Below are positions 1-13,981 of a DNA stretch of 64,000 nt, in pieces. The notes below the pieces were generated by a model that did no database searches, had not been told where the DNA came from, and saw only the letters and a list, made by a program, of their open reading frames with translations. Positions within the stretch are counted from its first letter, which is position 1; the number at the start of each line of letters is the position of its first letter. Made by a program: the position numbers and the translations under genes. The stretch is from Ciborinia camelliae. Its lineage: Eukaryota; Ascomycota; Leotiomycetes; Helotiales; Sclerotiniaceae. The stretch spans positions 89,187-153,186 of the forward strand of contig JANPYM010000001.1 in the NCBI GenBank assembly GCA_025890175.1, given 5' to 3'.

Positions 1-460
1 CCTCTTTCCTCCCTTTCCCCTTCCCTTTCCCCCCCCCCCTCCCCACCATTCTCTCGCGAAAAAACGATTACAAAAGTGCATTATCCGCATCCAAGGCAAG
101 ATCCAAATCCAAGATATCATCTCATCTCATCTCATCTCATCTCATTACCATACCAAACCATATCACAATACACCCCCACAAACCACACACCACACACCAC
201 AAACAAATTTTCAAAAATCAAAAATCAAAAATCAAAAATCAAAAATCAAAAAATAAATTTTTATACAATGCATTATTCAATCATATCATTCAATCATTCC
301 TCTTGTTTCTGTTTTTGTTTTGCTCTCTCTCTCTCTCTCTCTCTCTACTCTGACACCCTTCCTCCCCTCCCCTCCCCCTCATCTCCCCTTTTAATCCCCA
401 TCCCCATTTTACCCCCTGATTTCCCATCCCATCCAATCCACTACTCAAAAGTAATGGACT
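1..460. other. Low-complexity flank, no gene seen
   Basis: Pyrimidine-rich and A-rich low-complexity DNA: a C/T tract at 1-50, a TCATC-type repeat near 118-146, an AAAATC repeat near 210-250 and a CT dinucleotide run near 330-347. It lies just 3' of the minus-strand gene that ends at 461 and probably contains its 3' UTR and terminator. The open frame across it consists of repeat-encoded residues and I do not treat it as a gene. Confidence 0.6.
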
Positions 461-2713
461 TTAAACGAATCCCCCTTCCCCAGCACCACCCCAAACACCC
501 ATCCCCATGCCCATCCCTCGAAAGCCACTTCCGCATCTCTTAGAATTGCCCATCTCCCTCTCTCTCTCCCTTTCTCTCTCCCTTTCCCTCTCTCTCTCCC
601 TTCTCCCACTACCACTACCATCTCCAACACCCTCCCCCAATAATTCCAGCGAACGCTCCAGTCCAAGTCCAACCTCACTCACGCTACCCCTTCTAGAATC
701 ATCTCTCTCCCTAAAACCATCCCTCTCTCCTCTCCCTGAACTCGAACCCGAAGCCGAACTAACATTCGTTTGAACCAAAAGAAGTGAACTAGTTGAACTC
801 AATCTCCTGGTGAATTCCTGAAATGATGATCGTTTGGTAGATGTAGATACGCTACCCCTCCTATTATCCATCATTTCCGATTTACTACTCATCCTATTGT
901 CCATTTCCGATTTATTTGGAATAAATCCACCACTTCCACTACTTCCATTATCTTTCAAGCAAGGAAGAACCACCGTTGTAGAAATAGATCTTGGAGGGAT
1001 CGCAAGTGAAGATGGTCGACTATTTTTTCGCACATGAGATGATGTAGTACCAGAACGTGGACGAAGACCATTTCCAACCAAAGAATTCGAAATTGAACCA
1101 CTATGTAAAGCATTCATAGCATCTCGATTGATAAAAGGGATCGAAGGACTTGTGGGTGAAACAGGTCTATCACCAGATCTGGATGCTGGTGTTGGTCTTC
1201 CCGCTATGTAATCCAAAGCTCTTTGTGCAGGGGTAGGCATAAGTATATCATGACCATCCAATTTTTCCAAAATATTCAAACCTGGATCTTCATTATCTGA
1301 TTCCTCGGATTCTTCTTCCAATTCCCAGCCAGGTTTGTATCTTCCATTACTATCGGTAGAGCAAGTAGCTGATCTTTGTAATAATCTTTCATCATTCTCT
1401 CTCATCAATGCTTCAAATCTTGCGATGCTACTAATCTTTTCCTCTTCTTTATCTTGTAATCTTTCACTTCCAGGAATACATCTCATCTGAAATGCTCTAT
1501 CCAAAATTGACTCTCTTGGTACAGGGGATGTGGTAACAGGTGAGGCAAATGGAGCTGGGATAGGACATGCCATGCTATGACTTCCTCTAGTGTGATGAGA
1601 TAAAGCTGATGATCTTCCTTGAGCCGATGTCCAACCTTCAATAAAATTCTCATAACCAGAAACGGAAACAGGTGAAGGTAAATCCGTCGGTATCGTTTTA
1701 TTATTGAAATTTTGTGGATGTGCTGATGTGAAACCCATTTGTGGATGAGATGAACTTGCTTGAGATGAGAGGTCTGAGCGGCGAGAACGAAGGCTGGGCG
1801 ATGGTGATATTAATGCGGAAGGACGATCTCTTGGGGTTTGAGCGTATGACGGAGCGTATGATGAGGGTTGAAAAGGTGGGCGGTTTTGCTGATCTTGCCT
1901 TTCATGTCTTGATGAAGGTCTTTGATCTCTGGAGGTAAATGGATTGGTGAAAGATGTAAATATTGGACTCAATGGACTCATCATTGAACTTTCTTCATTC
2001 TCTTCGACTTGTTTCATCTTTGGACTTTCTTCACTCTCCTCAACTTGTAATCGTGGTTTGATAATCATTTGCCAATCGTAAATGCTATTTCGTTCTTCCG
2101 GAACTGATCGAAATAGAAGGGTATCGGCCCATTGCGCATCCTTATTTGAAGTTAATCCACCTGTTCGACTTGATCTCCTCTTTCGTTGCTTTTCTGATAT
2201 TGAATCTGGTTTCATCTCCAACATAAGGGTAGGAAGTGATGGAGCTTGTTTTCGATGTGATAATGATCGAATTTCGCATGATTTAAAGGCAGATATTGGA
2301 TGTTGTGCAATATATTCCCAATCTCCCTATTCATAAAGTTAGAATTCTATTACCCCTCATCTTCCAATATCATCTCCAAACATTACCTTTGCCTTGTAGA
2401 TTGAAATGAATAAACCATCCTCTGAAGCTTTTCTTAAATCTGCCAAACTTGGTTTCGAAGGTGCTGATTTGATTGATTTTCCTTTCTTTGAATTTGATTT
2501 CTCGAGGATTTCGGATTGTGTATGTAAATGTGCTCCGGTACCCACGACGACATATCGAGGCTATTGAATTGAAGAAAACTTGTTAGACAACATGGAAAAT
2601 TAAATGGCAGATGAAGGGAAAATTCCAGAAGATAAATTTACCTTCCATAATGCCCTTCCAATAATTGTACCCCTTTCAGGTGGTACCAACATTAAACCTT
2701 CCATCAAGATCAT
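461..2713 (-). CDS. PH-like domain protein with long disordered tail
   Basis: Three exons on the minus strand: 2713..2642, 2560..2387 and 2326..461. Both introns have GTAA donors (GTAAAT, GTAATG) and ATAG acceptors, both are phase 0, and the model gives 703 residues. Across the junctions the reading ALWK-PRYVVVGTGAHLHT and YKAK-GDWEYIAQHP is continuous and resembles a pleckstrin-homology fold: alternating beta strands to about residue 165, closing with the helix-like DWQMIIKPRL. PH folds usually bind phosphoinositides or proteins at membranes; that role is inferred. The remaining ~530 residues are Ser/Pro/Arg-rich and probably disordered, ending in an Arg-Glu run encoded by a CT microsatellite. 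The start is uncertain: the same frame stays open upstream to about 2805 without an ATG, so an upstream exon is possible. I do not recognise the family by name. Confidence 0.7.
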
Positions 2714-5700
2714 ATTTGTTAGGACGGATTGGATATTCGTGAAAAGAGTTGATAGCGGAATCCCCTTGAAGAATGAACAATCGAATGCGATGCGACCCAA
2801 GCCAAGAACCTCGGATTATTATGATTATGATTATGAAAATTAATATTAAATCTTATTAAAACATATTATGATAGCAAAACCACAAGAGGATGGAAGAAGA
2901 TGGAAAAGGAAGTCTTGATAATTCCTTTTTGGTAAGGTAAAGAAGGAAAAGAAGGTTCGAAGTCGAAGGGTCGAGGTTGTGATTGTGATTGTGGATGTGT
3001 AGTGTGTAGTACCCGTCTTGATTGATTGATCGGTATGTATGGATGGTTATGGTATGGTATGTTTAGGTTTCGTGGTATGGAAGGACAGAAGGATCGGAAT
3101 CGGAACCCGCGGAAAGTTTTATGTATTCGAAATGCCTTATCGAATGAAACCTTTTCGACTGTATTACCTAGGTAGGTAAGGTCAGATCTTATATCTTCCC
3201 TTGATTCGAATTGGAATGGAATATATTGAAATTCCGTCTTGGGAGGTGGGAATTGGTATGTTGAATGGAATCGTATGAATCGTAATGAGAGGATTGATTG
3301 ATATGATTTCTCTCTTCTATCTTTTCCCTTTCTCTATCAAAAAGGGTCGGGTCTGAGAGTCGGGTATGGGGGTAGTTTCCGTCGAATCAAAACCCTTTGC
3401 TTTGGATTGAAAGATTGAATCGAATGGATAGAATGGATAGAATCGGATCAAATCAAATCAAATCAAATCATCCAATGAATGTATTAAAAGAGGTACAAGA
3501 TACCAAAAGAGGTGTACTGTAGATAGATTGCCGGGGAGGGGATATGATAGGATAGAACAGAACAGGATAGAACTGTGGAATAATGGATTATGGAATGAAG
3601 ATGAAGTTCCAAAAGGAAAAGGAAGTAGTTTCAGTCGAGGTAGCTAGCTCGAGTGAGAGTGAGGATGAGTGAGGATGAGTGGATCGTGCCAGTGAGATGG
3701 ATTGATAAGTTGCAGTCTTGCAGACGTCGTGCATATTAGGTACCGTACCGTACCATAAGTATGGGTAATGGGTAATGGGTAATGGGTGATGCCAGGTGGG
3801 TATGGGTGGTATGGGTGGTATGGGTGGTATGGAATTCGTATAGACCAGACCGTATACTTTAGTCATGCAGTAGGAAATAAGAGTAACCCGCCTTTCCTTT
3901 CCTTTTTCTTTCCCAAAAAAGAAGAAGAATTATGGAGCCGATGATGAAGATGGAGATTGATGGATGTTGATTTTTTTGATATAATTGACGACTTTAAAAT
4001 TGATATTGATGGTTGGTTGGTACTTGGTACGTAGAGGTATCTACAGTATCTAGGTACGTCGAAGAAAAGAAAAAGAAGGTATGTTTTGGCATCTAGACTT
4101 CTTCCTATTGGTTGACGAGTACCTTCCAACCACCATCCATCCCATCCATCCTAGATGACATTTTTAAGTTTCATCATTCAATCTTGAATCCCATCAATTA
4201 CCCAAGTTTTCTTCCACACATTATTTACCACCAGCAAGCAACATATTCGCAAGGTTCACCAAGGGTTCCCACGGTTCCATATCCCTTAACCTTTCCGCCC
4301 AGCCAAAATCCCAAATTCATGACTCCATCCAATATCCCATATCCCATATGCCAAAGCCAAAGCCAAAACCAAAGCCAAAACCCCCAAAAAAAAACTTCGA
4401 TTCCAATTTACAATTGACAATTGACAATTTGCCTGATTACCTACGCCAAGACAAGAGACATTTTTTATGGAGTACGGAAAGCCTTCTTTTTTTTGCTTTC
4501 TTCTCCACTTTCCTCTTTCCCTGCTTGTCAACCTGCCTGCCAGCCTGCCAGGGGCTTAAGTTCTTGTGTTCTTGTACCTGGGTAACTCCACTGTTACTGT
4601 CTGTCTGTCTGTCTGTCTGTACCTACCTAGGGGCTTATACTCCATAGTGACCTACCCCACTTTAAAATAATAGATATTAGAAATGTTCCTGAGAAGAATG
4701 AGAAGAATGAAAAGAATGAAAAGAATAAGAAGAACTCAGAACTCAGAATTCAGAACTTCTTAATCTCAATCCCATTTTTTATACCCATCTAGATATTAAG
4801 TAGGTAAAAGATATCGATCGCCAAATTAGAATTTACACCATGATTCCCATTTATCTACTTACCTATCTAGGTATATTATATCTTCATTCACTTATTCGTT
4901 CATCAATCAATTATCTACAGTACAATACCAAGTTCAAACATCACATCATGAAAACTCGATACAGAATCCATACCTAGTAAATACCTACCCAGTACCGTGC
5001 TAACGCGTTAACATGACATAACATGATATATTATATATGAATGATCCCGCTTCATTCCATTCGTCTCCGCAAGAACCAGTTTGTTGGTAATGAATCCCTC
5101 GGGACCTAGGGACCTCGAGAAAGGAAATTATTCTTATTATTTTTCTTGAAGAAATTTCTACGGTAATATAGGTAGGTAGGTACCTAGGTATCTAAGATAT
5201 ATATACCGACGGTATAACCATACTATATCCAGGGGTAAAGGTAAGGGGAATGTGCCTCATCGAAGGGGTCTATGTAATGTGATGAATGTATTATGTAAGC
5301 GGATGGATAGATATAATTTGGCGGGAAAGATAAATTCCATTCCATCCATTTCAAACCCAAACCCAGATCCACCAAACAACATTCCATCCATTCCATACAT
5401 TCATCCCATTCCATCCATTCCATACATCCATCCCATCCCATCCCATCCCATCCCATCCAAAAAAAAATCCTCAAGTTGAAAAATATATCTAGGTACTTAA
5501 CTTACCCCTGAAATAGAATCTTCATCTTCATCCGGGCGGTGTTCGGAGACCGGCGAGCGCTTAGGGATGGGGAGGTATGGGTATGGGTATGTTTACCGGG
5601 AGGGTAGGTACTCGAGTGAGTAGGTAGGTAAATAACCGAATTTATTTACTTATTAGTAGGTAGGTAAATAATGCCAGGTTACTTCTTACTTATTTCTTAC

Positions 5701-6095
5701 GAATATGAATACAAATACAAATGAATACTATACTATACTTCAAAGATGGATATAATAGTTGGTAAATAAAAACAAATAAATGTTCCTGCCTACCTCTCCC
5801 TCCTCTCCCTTCTCTATCTCCTCTCTCCCTTCTCTATCTTCTCTATATCCTCTATACACCCACCTCACACCAGCAACTCCCCCTACCCTACCCTACTCAC
5901 CCCCCCTCCTCGGATCCTCGGCCCGGGGTATACCAGAGATTAAGAATTAAGAATTATCATCCGATCGAAGCGGATCGAGAAACGAACCGTGGTATTGGAA
6001 TTGGTATTGGTATTGGATGCTGAAGGGAATTCTAGGTACCTAGGTATGGGATTCGGTACGGGTTCCGGATGGATTCATTAATCTGATACATACGA
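2714..6095. other. Intergenic, microsatellite-rich, no gene seen
   Basis: No open frame here has protein-like composition. The DNA carries GGTA/TACC and CCAT/ATGG microsatellites, GGTAT-type repeats near 3760-3835, a CTGT run near 4600-4621, AGAATGA repeats near 4690-4730, and the palindrome TACCTAGGTA or close variants near 5180 and 6040. The first few hundred bases probably hold the promoter and 5' UTR of the minus-strand PH-like gene. Confidence 0.55.
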
Positions 6096-6097
6096 TA

Positions 6098-6184
6098 ATA
6101 GTCGGCGTGGGCTCCTACCTACGTCCCTGTGATAGTTGGTGTATTTAATTAAGGATTTTTATTTAATTAAAAATTCCGGATAAA
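6098..6184. repeat. Left terminal inverted repeat (~87 bp)
   Basis: Pairs with 8972-9058. The outer 32 bp are identical between arms; differences inward (for example TGATAGTTGG against CGGTAGTCGA) are transitions. Confidence 0.85.
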
Positions 6185-8243
6185 TAGGTTAATCCAATAT
6201 CATAATATTAAAGCTTTTATAGTATATCTATATATTTTATATATAAATTAATTAAAAATTAAAAATTTAATTATGAAAATAATAAATTTGTGTGATTTTA
6301 CTTTACACTTATATTAGAATCATTCCTAATACCAATATTATTGAAACTAATAAAATTAGTATTAGTATTAAAATTAGAATTAATAAGAATCCCTTCCCTT
6401 TTCTTTTTCTTTTTTTTTTTATTATTATTATTAATATCAATATATAAGCCCCCTACTAATCTAATATCTATTAAAATATTATTATTAAAGTTTTTTTTAT
6501 TAAAAATACTATTAACTTTAATTAATTAATTTTGAAATACAAAAATAACTAAATCTTTTTTAATATATAAATTAACAATAATAATTTTAAACTTATTTTG
6601 CTTTTAAAGATTCTATTTTTTTTGAAATCGATTTTTAAGCTTATCAATTTTTAATTAGATTTTAATAAATTTATTATATTTTCGAGAATATTAATATAAT
6701 TATAAATATATTTTTTTTTTCTTTATTTTTATTATTTTATTAATTTTTATAATATAAATTAATAAAATATTTATTTTATTTTTTTTTTTAAATTGTTTAT
6801 TTCTATTATTTCTTTATTTAATATATTTTTTGTAATATTTTTATAAATCTTAATTTAAATTTTAATATATTTTAAATATAATAGTCCTTAAAATTAAATT
6901 AATATATATATTAATTATATTTTCATTATAAATATTTCAAAAAAAATTATTAAAAAATTTAATATATCAATTTTTTTAATAATTTATTAATTCAATTGTT
7001 TTTTTATATATATTAAATTTTAAAAAAAAAAAAGTTTAAAAAATATATTGTTTTTTAATTAAATTAAAATTATATTGAATTTTAATTATATAATATATAT
7101 AATTGAAAATAATAAGGATTTTATAAATTTATTTATATTAATATTATAAAAATAATATTTTAAAAAAACTAATCTTTATTTTACATAAAATATTAATTTT
7201 ATATAAAAAAAATAATCTCGATTTTCTAAATTTGCTTTTGATAATTTTTTTATTAAACGTTTTTTCTTGTATTTTAAACAAATTTTATATAAAATTTGAT
7301 ATTGTATATAATATTATTTTATATCGATTTGCAAATTGTATAGTTTTGTTATATTAATATTTATAAAATTGAAAAACCGATATATTAAAAAATTGTATAA
7401 TATAAATTATATATAAAAAAAAGGGCTATAAAGTAATATTAAATTTGTTATATAAAATCTTGAATTTATTTAATTTATATAATAAATATAAATTTATTAA
7501 TAATATAATCTCTTAATCAAAATTTTTATTAAAAATAAAATTAATATATTTAATTAAATATATTATTTAATTAAAAATAATCTATATATTAATATATTTA
7601 AAATTATTAATTTAAATTATTTTATTTTTTGTTTGATTTAAATTATATTATTTTGTTTAATATTATTATTTTTTAATAATAATTATAAAGAATATACAAT
7701 CTTTATTAATATTAATCTTTTTAATAAAAATTATTTACTTTTGATTTTTAAAAACTTTTATATAAATATTTAATACATTATTAAATACAAATATTATTTT
7801 ATTATATATAATCCCTATTCAAAATTCAGATTTATTGAAATTTTATATTTTACAAAATTTTTAATCAAATCCCTTATTTATATAATATACTAAAAAATCC
7901 CTAAATTATTTATAAATTATTTTAAAATTTTATATTATTTTTTTTTTATATTTAAAAATTTTTATTTTTCATTTCTTTATCTTCAACATAATAAAATTTT
8001 ATATTAATTTATTAATATAAAATTTTGAAAATTAATTCATAAATTTTTTATTTTTTAAAATTTTTATAATTACAACCTCAATTATTTTTTAATTTGTAAA
8101 TAAACCACCTAAATATTAATCTAAAATATAATTTTTAATACTTTCTATTTTTTTGAAAAATAGTAATAAAAAATAATTATTATTTATTTAATATATGATT
8201 TTTCGATCTTTATTTTTATATTAAGCTTAAAACATTTTATATA

Positions 8244-8491
8244 TGTTGATATCAACATGGTTTCAAAAGTGTAAAGTACTTTCAATCTGTAGTGTATATA
8301 TTGATGATCTCTGATTTATGAAGCTATGCTAGAGTAGATGATTATATAGAGGTCTAGTGCCGTACTAGAACGTACTAGGACGCGCTAGGCGTTCTAGTAG
8401 GTTCGCGATGCTAGCCGAACCGTCACGTGCCCGATCACGTGCTAGTCACGTGCAGGTCACGTGACCGGTAGGTCACATGATTTTCCCAACA
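8244..8491. mobile_element. Solo LTR nested in the TIR element
   Basis: A 248-bp segment starting TGTTGATATCAACA and ending TTTTCCCAACA, that is TGTTG...CAACA as in many LTR retrotransposons. It is flanked by ATATA on both sides (8239-8243 and 8492-8496), a 5-bp direct repeat of LTR-insertion size, though the local sequence is AT-rich so chance must be considered. Unlike its surroundings it is not AT-rich over its second half. It contains four CACGTG boxes at 8424, 8436, 8447 and 8458, a related CACATG at 8474, and an inverted repeat TAGAACG/CGTTCTA just upstream. No internal retrotransposon domain is present, hence solo LTR. Confidence 0.65.
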
Positions 8492-8971
8492 ATATATATT
8501 TAATATTCTGAATTTTTTTGTGATATTAATAATCTTTTTGTTAAAATAATTAATTTTAAATTAAAAAGCCTTTTCGAGTTATTTAATATTATATTATATA
8601 GTTTTGTAAAATTGTTTTTGATATAAAAAAATTAGAAAGAGGGGTTCGCTTAATAAAAATATTGGGAATTTTGAAAAAGTATGGATAGATAATAAAATAA
8701 ATAAAGGAAAAAAGGAAATAAAAATTCGAAAACTAATTTTAATTGAAATTAAAATATATATATTATTTTTATTTTTGATTTTATTATTGATTTTATTAAT
8801 TCTATAAAGTTTTCTCGAAAGCTCGTATACTTAATCTTTATTTTTTAATATTTAAAGTTTATAAACGTGTATAAACAAAAAATATAAATCTAAGGGTTTT
8901 GATTTATATATATATGTGTAAAATGTAAATAGCTTTGTATTTCGTATGTTCGATTTCGGAACGTATTAATG

Positions 8972-9058
8972 TTTATTCGGAATCTCTAATTAAATAAAAA
9001 TCCTTAATTAAATACATCGACTACCGCAGGGACGTAGGTAGGAGCCCACGCCGACTAT
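8972..9058. repeat. Right terminal inverted repeat (~87 bp)
   Basis: Reverse complement of 6098-6184, ending CGCCGACTAT and followed by the target-site TA. Confidence 0.85.
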
Positions 9059-9060
9059 TA

Positions 9061-12000
9061 GATTAAGTTAAAATGCTCCTCAACAATTATTGTTATTGTT
9101 TGAATTGTTTGAATTGTTTGGATTGCTCGCTCGCCCCCTTAAATTGTTTATGGAATGGATGGATGGAATGGGATGGGATGGGATTGAGGTATGATATAGA
9201 TAGTACAACAAATAGTCTATTTGAAACGTAGTGAAATGTATATTTAAGAAGGAGTAGGAGGAGTAGGAGGAGTAGGAGGAGGAGGAGGAGGAGGAGGAGG
9301 AGGAGTAGCGGAGGGAGAATTAATTTTATTGATTTATAGATAGGTAGGTAGGGAGGGAGGTTTGGTTTTATTGTACTGATGAGTATGGAGTATGGAGTTT
9401 ATAAGTAGGTATAAAAAATCATAATATATGAATATAGATAATACCTAGATAGGTACTTATTTTTATGTTGTATTGCCCCAAGCCAGATTGGAATATCTAT
9501 CTACCTATCGAACCAACCCAGCAAAAAAGAAAAATCCTATACAACCAACCAACCTTACCCAACCTTACCTATCAATCAATTACAAACAAACCCAACCTAA
9601 ATAAGAATCCAACCCAAAATCCAAATCCCAAGTATTCCATTTTAAACATCTGGTTGGATTCGGATTTAAGAAAAATGTTTTGTTTTTAAGGGATGAGATT
9701 GATACGATGGGATGATGGGGAATGATGGAATGAGATATACGATATACACCCCAAGTATCTAGGGAGGTACCTGACTGATTGACTAACTGAAACTCCTTCC
9801 TTCACCGCTAGATTAGATTAGATTGTTCTTTTTGTTCTTTTGCTGTAACGTATTCAGGTACCTAGGTACCGATTGACCGGTCTGCAGGTACGGGATTATA
9901 TGGAATTACTAGGTAGGTATACAGTATATAGCATAGGGTATGTGAAAAATATAAATATAAATATATGGAGTTTAGGATCTAATTATTTAATTGAATTGTT
10001 GTAGGTATTTAAATACATATCTAAGGTAACGTAATCCATATATATATTTATATTTCTCAAACGTGTATTTTTCTTCAGGCAACTAAACTAACTTGGTGCT
10101 GAATTTTTAATGTATTATAAATATATTGTCTTTCTCGAAGTGTGTCCTTCTTTTTTATATATACGGTATCGTAGGTATATATATATACAATCCCCTCTCT
10201 TCCTCACGAAATCCTCTCTTCTTTTTTATAGAACCCTTTTATCTAAAACGCTACCTCCCTGAACCCTCAAAAAGCACAAATAACCAACCATCTAAGCTCT
10301 CACCCATCCAAACCCCCCTTCCACTATTCCTGTATACCTAGGTATGTACAGTAATGTGCGGAAAATCGAGGTACTCAGGTACTATATGTATATATTTACG
10401 ATACTAAAAATCTACCTCAACTTACTCGCCAAAAAACCACCTGCTCTATCCTACTCTGTCCTGCTCTGCTCTGCCCTATCCTATTTTACCATATTCGATA
10501 TTTGATATTCGATATGCGAATACAATCATCACAATGCTTATAACACTTCTCTCAACTTCGATTTCTCCATTCCATTTCCATTTCCATCTTCATTTTATTT
10601 ATCTTCATACTATAGGTATCTATCTCAACCAAATAACCCTCTTCCCCACCATAACTCACTCGCAACCCGCAATTCGCAACTCGCAAATCCAAAATCTACA
10701 ATAACATCACGGAATTAAAATTTACACATCCAGACAGACAGACCATCGCGCGATATTTGCAAATATATAGCCTATATACCTAACCTGCCAATCTACCTAC
10801 TAAGGTGTAGTTTGTAAATATTTTTAATCCGCTAGTGAGTTCTTTATCTTTAAGGTTAGGTTATATTTATATTTATATAATTGATGTTTTTGAATTTTGT
10901 CTGGTTTTGATGTTTAGTTGGGGAAGGAATATTAGGTATGGATTAGGTAGGTAGATAGATGGATAGGTAGATGGAATTTAGCTAGCTAGCTAGACAGTTA
11001 AAGTCTTTAGATATATATATATATACGATATACCAATCCATAAAAACGAATTTTCCACCCTACTTACCCCATTAGATAGGAATCGAAAAATCATATATTA
11101 TCTATCTACTTATCTAGCTACGCATTTCTTCAACTTTAACTTCGACTTTACTTAAGTATTTTATTTATTAAGTTTTCTTTATATTGTCTACTATTTATTC
11201 AATTATCTACTAGTAGTCTTATAGAATAATGAAAATAAAATATATCTAGATATTATAACTTAATCTAAATATCTATCTATACTATAAGCTCCCCCAAGAA
11301 AACAAATTAGAAATTAGAAATTAGAACATTAAAATATCATCTATCTGTCCCTCGAGTAGAGTATTCCGTAGAGTAATAATCCAAATAGCCGCTAGCCTTA
11401 TATATAGAATCCTCTAACCCAAGTCTCAAGTCTTAAGACGAAACGAGTCAAATTGTAATTTCCCATTTTTTATTTTTATTCTTATGTATATATATCGAGA
11501 ACATGAAGAAAGTGAAATAAAATGATATTATATAAAACAAAGTCAAAAGATCAAAAGATTCTTCGGAGATCCTTCTGGAATCTTATGTGCGGTGTTATAG
11601 TCGTGGTCGACAATTTAGATGGAGTAATAAATGTTGATGCTATAGGTAGGTAGGTACCTGGGTATGCAGGTACCGACTGGTTTATGGGTGGTAGGTAGGT
11701 AGGTAGGTGGTTGTTTGTATAATGTTGTATGGGATGGGATGGTATTTATTTATACTTTTTGGGGATCTTCATTAATATATGTATGTAATATGTATGTAAT
11801 ATATATATATGCGAACTGTTCAACTGCAGTTTGGTGGTAGATGGTTCTGATATATTGATTGGTTGATTGATTGATTGATTGCTTATTTGTTGATTTGCTT
11901 GTTTTGGTTTGTGTGGTAAATACCTAGGTACCTAGGTACCTAGTTGGAAGAGCTTGATGATGTTTGGATGAGGATGGGAGAGATGGAGGGAGGCATGGAA

Positions 12001-12636
12001 GGAGTAGAAATGGAATGGAGAATAAGATAGCTTTCGAACTCGATATGGGGATTAGATTAAGAATATACACTGTAGTACTACTGAGGAATAGGGAATGGAG
12101 TTTTAATAAAATGAAATCCATAAAAATGAATTACATATAGGTATCTATTAGCAATTGAAGCTCTATATACCTAGGTATCGAGTATATAGATTGAAACGAA
12201 CAAACCCCTTCATCATCAATTCGCTTGCCGAAATAAAATCTTCATTTCGAAATATTGAATTTTTCTCATCGTGATTCATAAGACGTCAAGGTTAGGTATA
12301 TCCTGTGTAACCATCCCATCCCATCCAATCTCATCTCATCTCATCTCATCTCATTCCATCTCAGCCCATCTCAGCCCATCCCAATCCAACCTACAACGCG
12401 GCAATCATCGGGGTTTTTCTCCCCTTTGAAATCTCCGATCATTTATTCCCGGTCTAGAAATATTGCGTGCATCATCCATGATCTCATCCCAGTCCCCAGC
12501 TCTCCTCTTCAGCTTCTGAAATCTTAAACTTCAAGAGTCAAGACTTTGCTGTTCTAGTAGTGTGACGAATTTTCCATCCATCGAAGAAAGGCTAAGCCAA
12601 CCCCCACTATTGAGTGATGGATTGACGGATTGAGAT
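9061..12636. other. Intergenic, microsatellite-rich, no gene seen
   Basis: No protein-like frame. Contents include an AGGAGT/AGG run near 9249-9306, TAGGTAGG and TACCTAGGTA-type palindromes near 9858, 11650 and 11922-11941, TA-rich stretches, a GATT run near 11860-11882, and TCTCA/CCATC repeats near 12305-12380. Short ORFs of 65-74 codons here are built from these repeats. Confidence 0.55.
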
Positions 12637-12644
12637 TATTTTCA

Positions 12645-12990
12645 CACCCATCTCGCACCCGAATCAACCCTAATTAGGATCTTCCGAACTACATTTGAAA
12701 TACTTTAATTAGGGTCAAAATCCTAATTGAAAATATCCCTATATTACATTTAATTTTATATTATATCTTTAACCTAATATAATTTTACACCAAAATATAT
12801 TTAATATATAAATTTTATATTAATTGATAAAACTTTTCAAAAACTTTCAATTAATATAATTTTTTTTATAATTAAAACTAATATTTATATTCAATATTAA
12901 ATTAAAATGATTATATAAATTATAAAAACATATATATTTATATAAATATACAAATTTATATAAACATTTATATAAATTTATATATTTATA
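12645..12990. repeat. Left long terminal inverted repeat (~345 bp)
   Basis: Pairs with 14485-14840. The outer ~57 bp have four or five differences, all transitions; the inner part is AT-rich with small length differences. Confidence 0.7.
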
Positions 12991-13981
12991 AATAAAACCT
13001 TATTTTCTTTTATTATATATCTAATAAACCAATTTTTTATATTCTATTATTATTTATTACTTATCCTTATCTATTTATCTATTATTAATTCGATATTTAA
13101 ATTTTAGATTTAATACTAATTATTAATAAAATATATAAAATAAAATAAAAATATTGCAAATTATAAATATCTTCAAAAGTTTTCAAATAATATTATTTTT
13201 AAAATTTCAAATTAAAATCTTCAAAAGTTATATCAAATTATATATTTTATTATAGTTTTTAATATTTACCGAAAACTTTTTAATAATTTTTATATAAATT
13301 TTATTAATTAAATTATAATTTGAATTATTATAATTAAGAGAAGATATTAAAATCTTTAAAATTATAATATATTTTTAAAATTCGAATAATATAAGTTTTA
13401 AATAAAAATAATAAAAATTAAATGAATTATTAACTTTTTAAAAAATAAACTTAAATTTTGAAATTAAATATAAAAACTAATATTCATTATTTTAAAAAAT
13501 TAATATTTTTCCTATATTTATAAAAATCAAATAATTATATATATTTAAAAAAAAAATTGATTTAATTAAATAATTAAAAAGTTATTGTATATTTTGATTT
13601 TATAAATTTTAAAATATAATGATTATATTCAAATTATAAAATGAAATATAATTATTTTTGAAATAAATTTTTAAAAAAAATATATAAATTTTTTATTATT
13701 ATTTAGAATTTTAGAATTTAAATAATATTTTTATTTTTTTAAAATTTTAATTTTTCAATTAAATATAATTATTTTAATATTTTAAAAATTGATATTTATT
13801 TTCATTTTTAATTATTTATAAATCAATTTTATAATATTTTTGAAATTTTATTTTAATTAATATTTAAAAATAATATATTTTATAATATAATATATTTATA
13901 TATTAAAATTATAATCTATAACTTTTTTAAATTCAATATATAATATTAAATTCAAATTATTAAAATTATTTTAAAATATTA

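Larger units (their letters stand above)
6098..9058. mobile_element. Decayed TIR element with TA duplication
   Basis: A 2,961-bp AT-rich block bounded by near-perfect terminal inverted repeats. The left arm, 6098-6184, begins ATAGTCGGCGTGGGCTCC; the right arm is its reverse complement at about 8972-9058. The differences I could align are transitions. Both ends abut TA (6096-6097 and 9059-9060), as expected of a Tc1/mariner-type insertion; the terminal bases are themselves palindromic with TA, so the exact edge is ambiguous by two bases. No transposase frame survives. The interior is extremely AT-rich, consistent with repeat-induced point mutation (C-to-T). A solo LTR lies inside at 8244-8491. 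The superfamily is inferred from the duplication only. Confidence 0.8.

Noticed and set aside
76..543. 155-codon + frame at the left edge
   Set aside because: Encoded by TCATC, AAATC and CT repeats; no protein-like composition.
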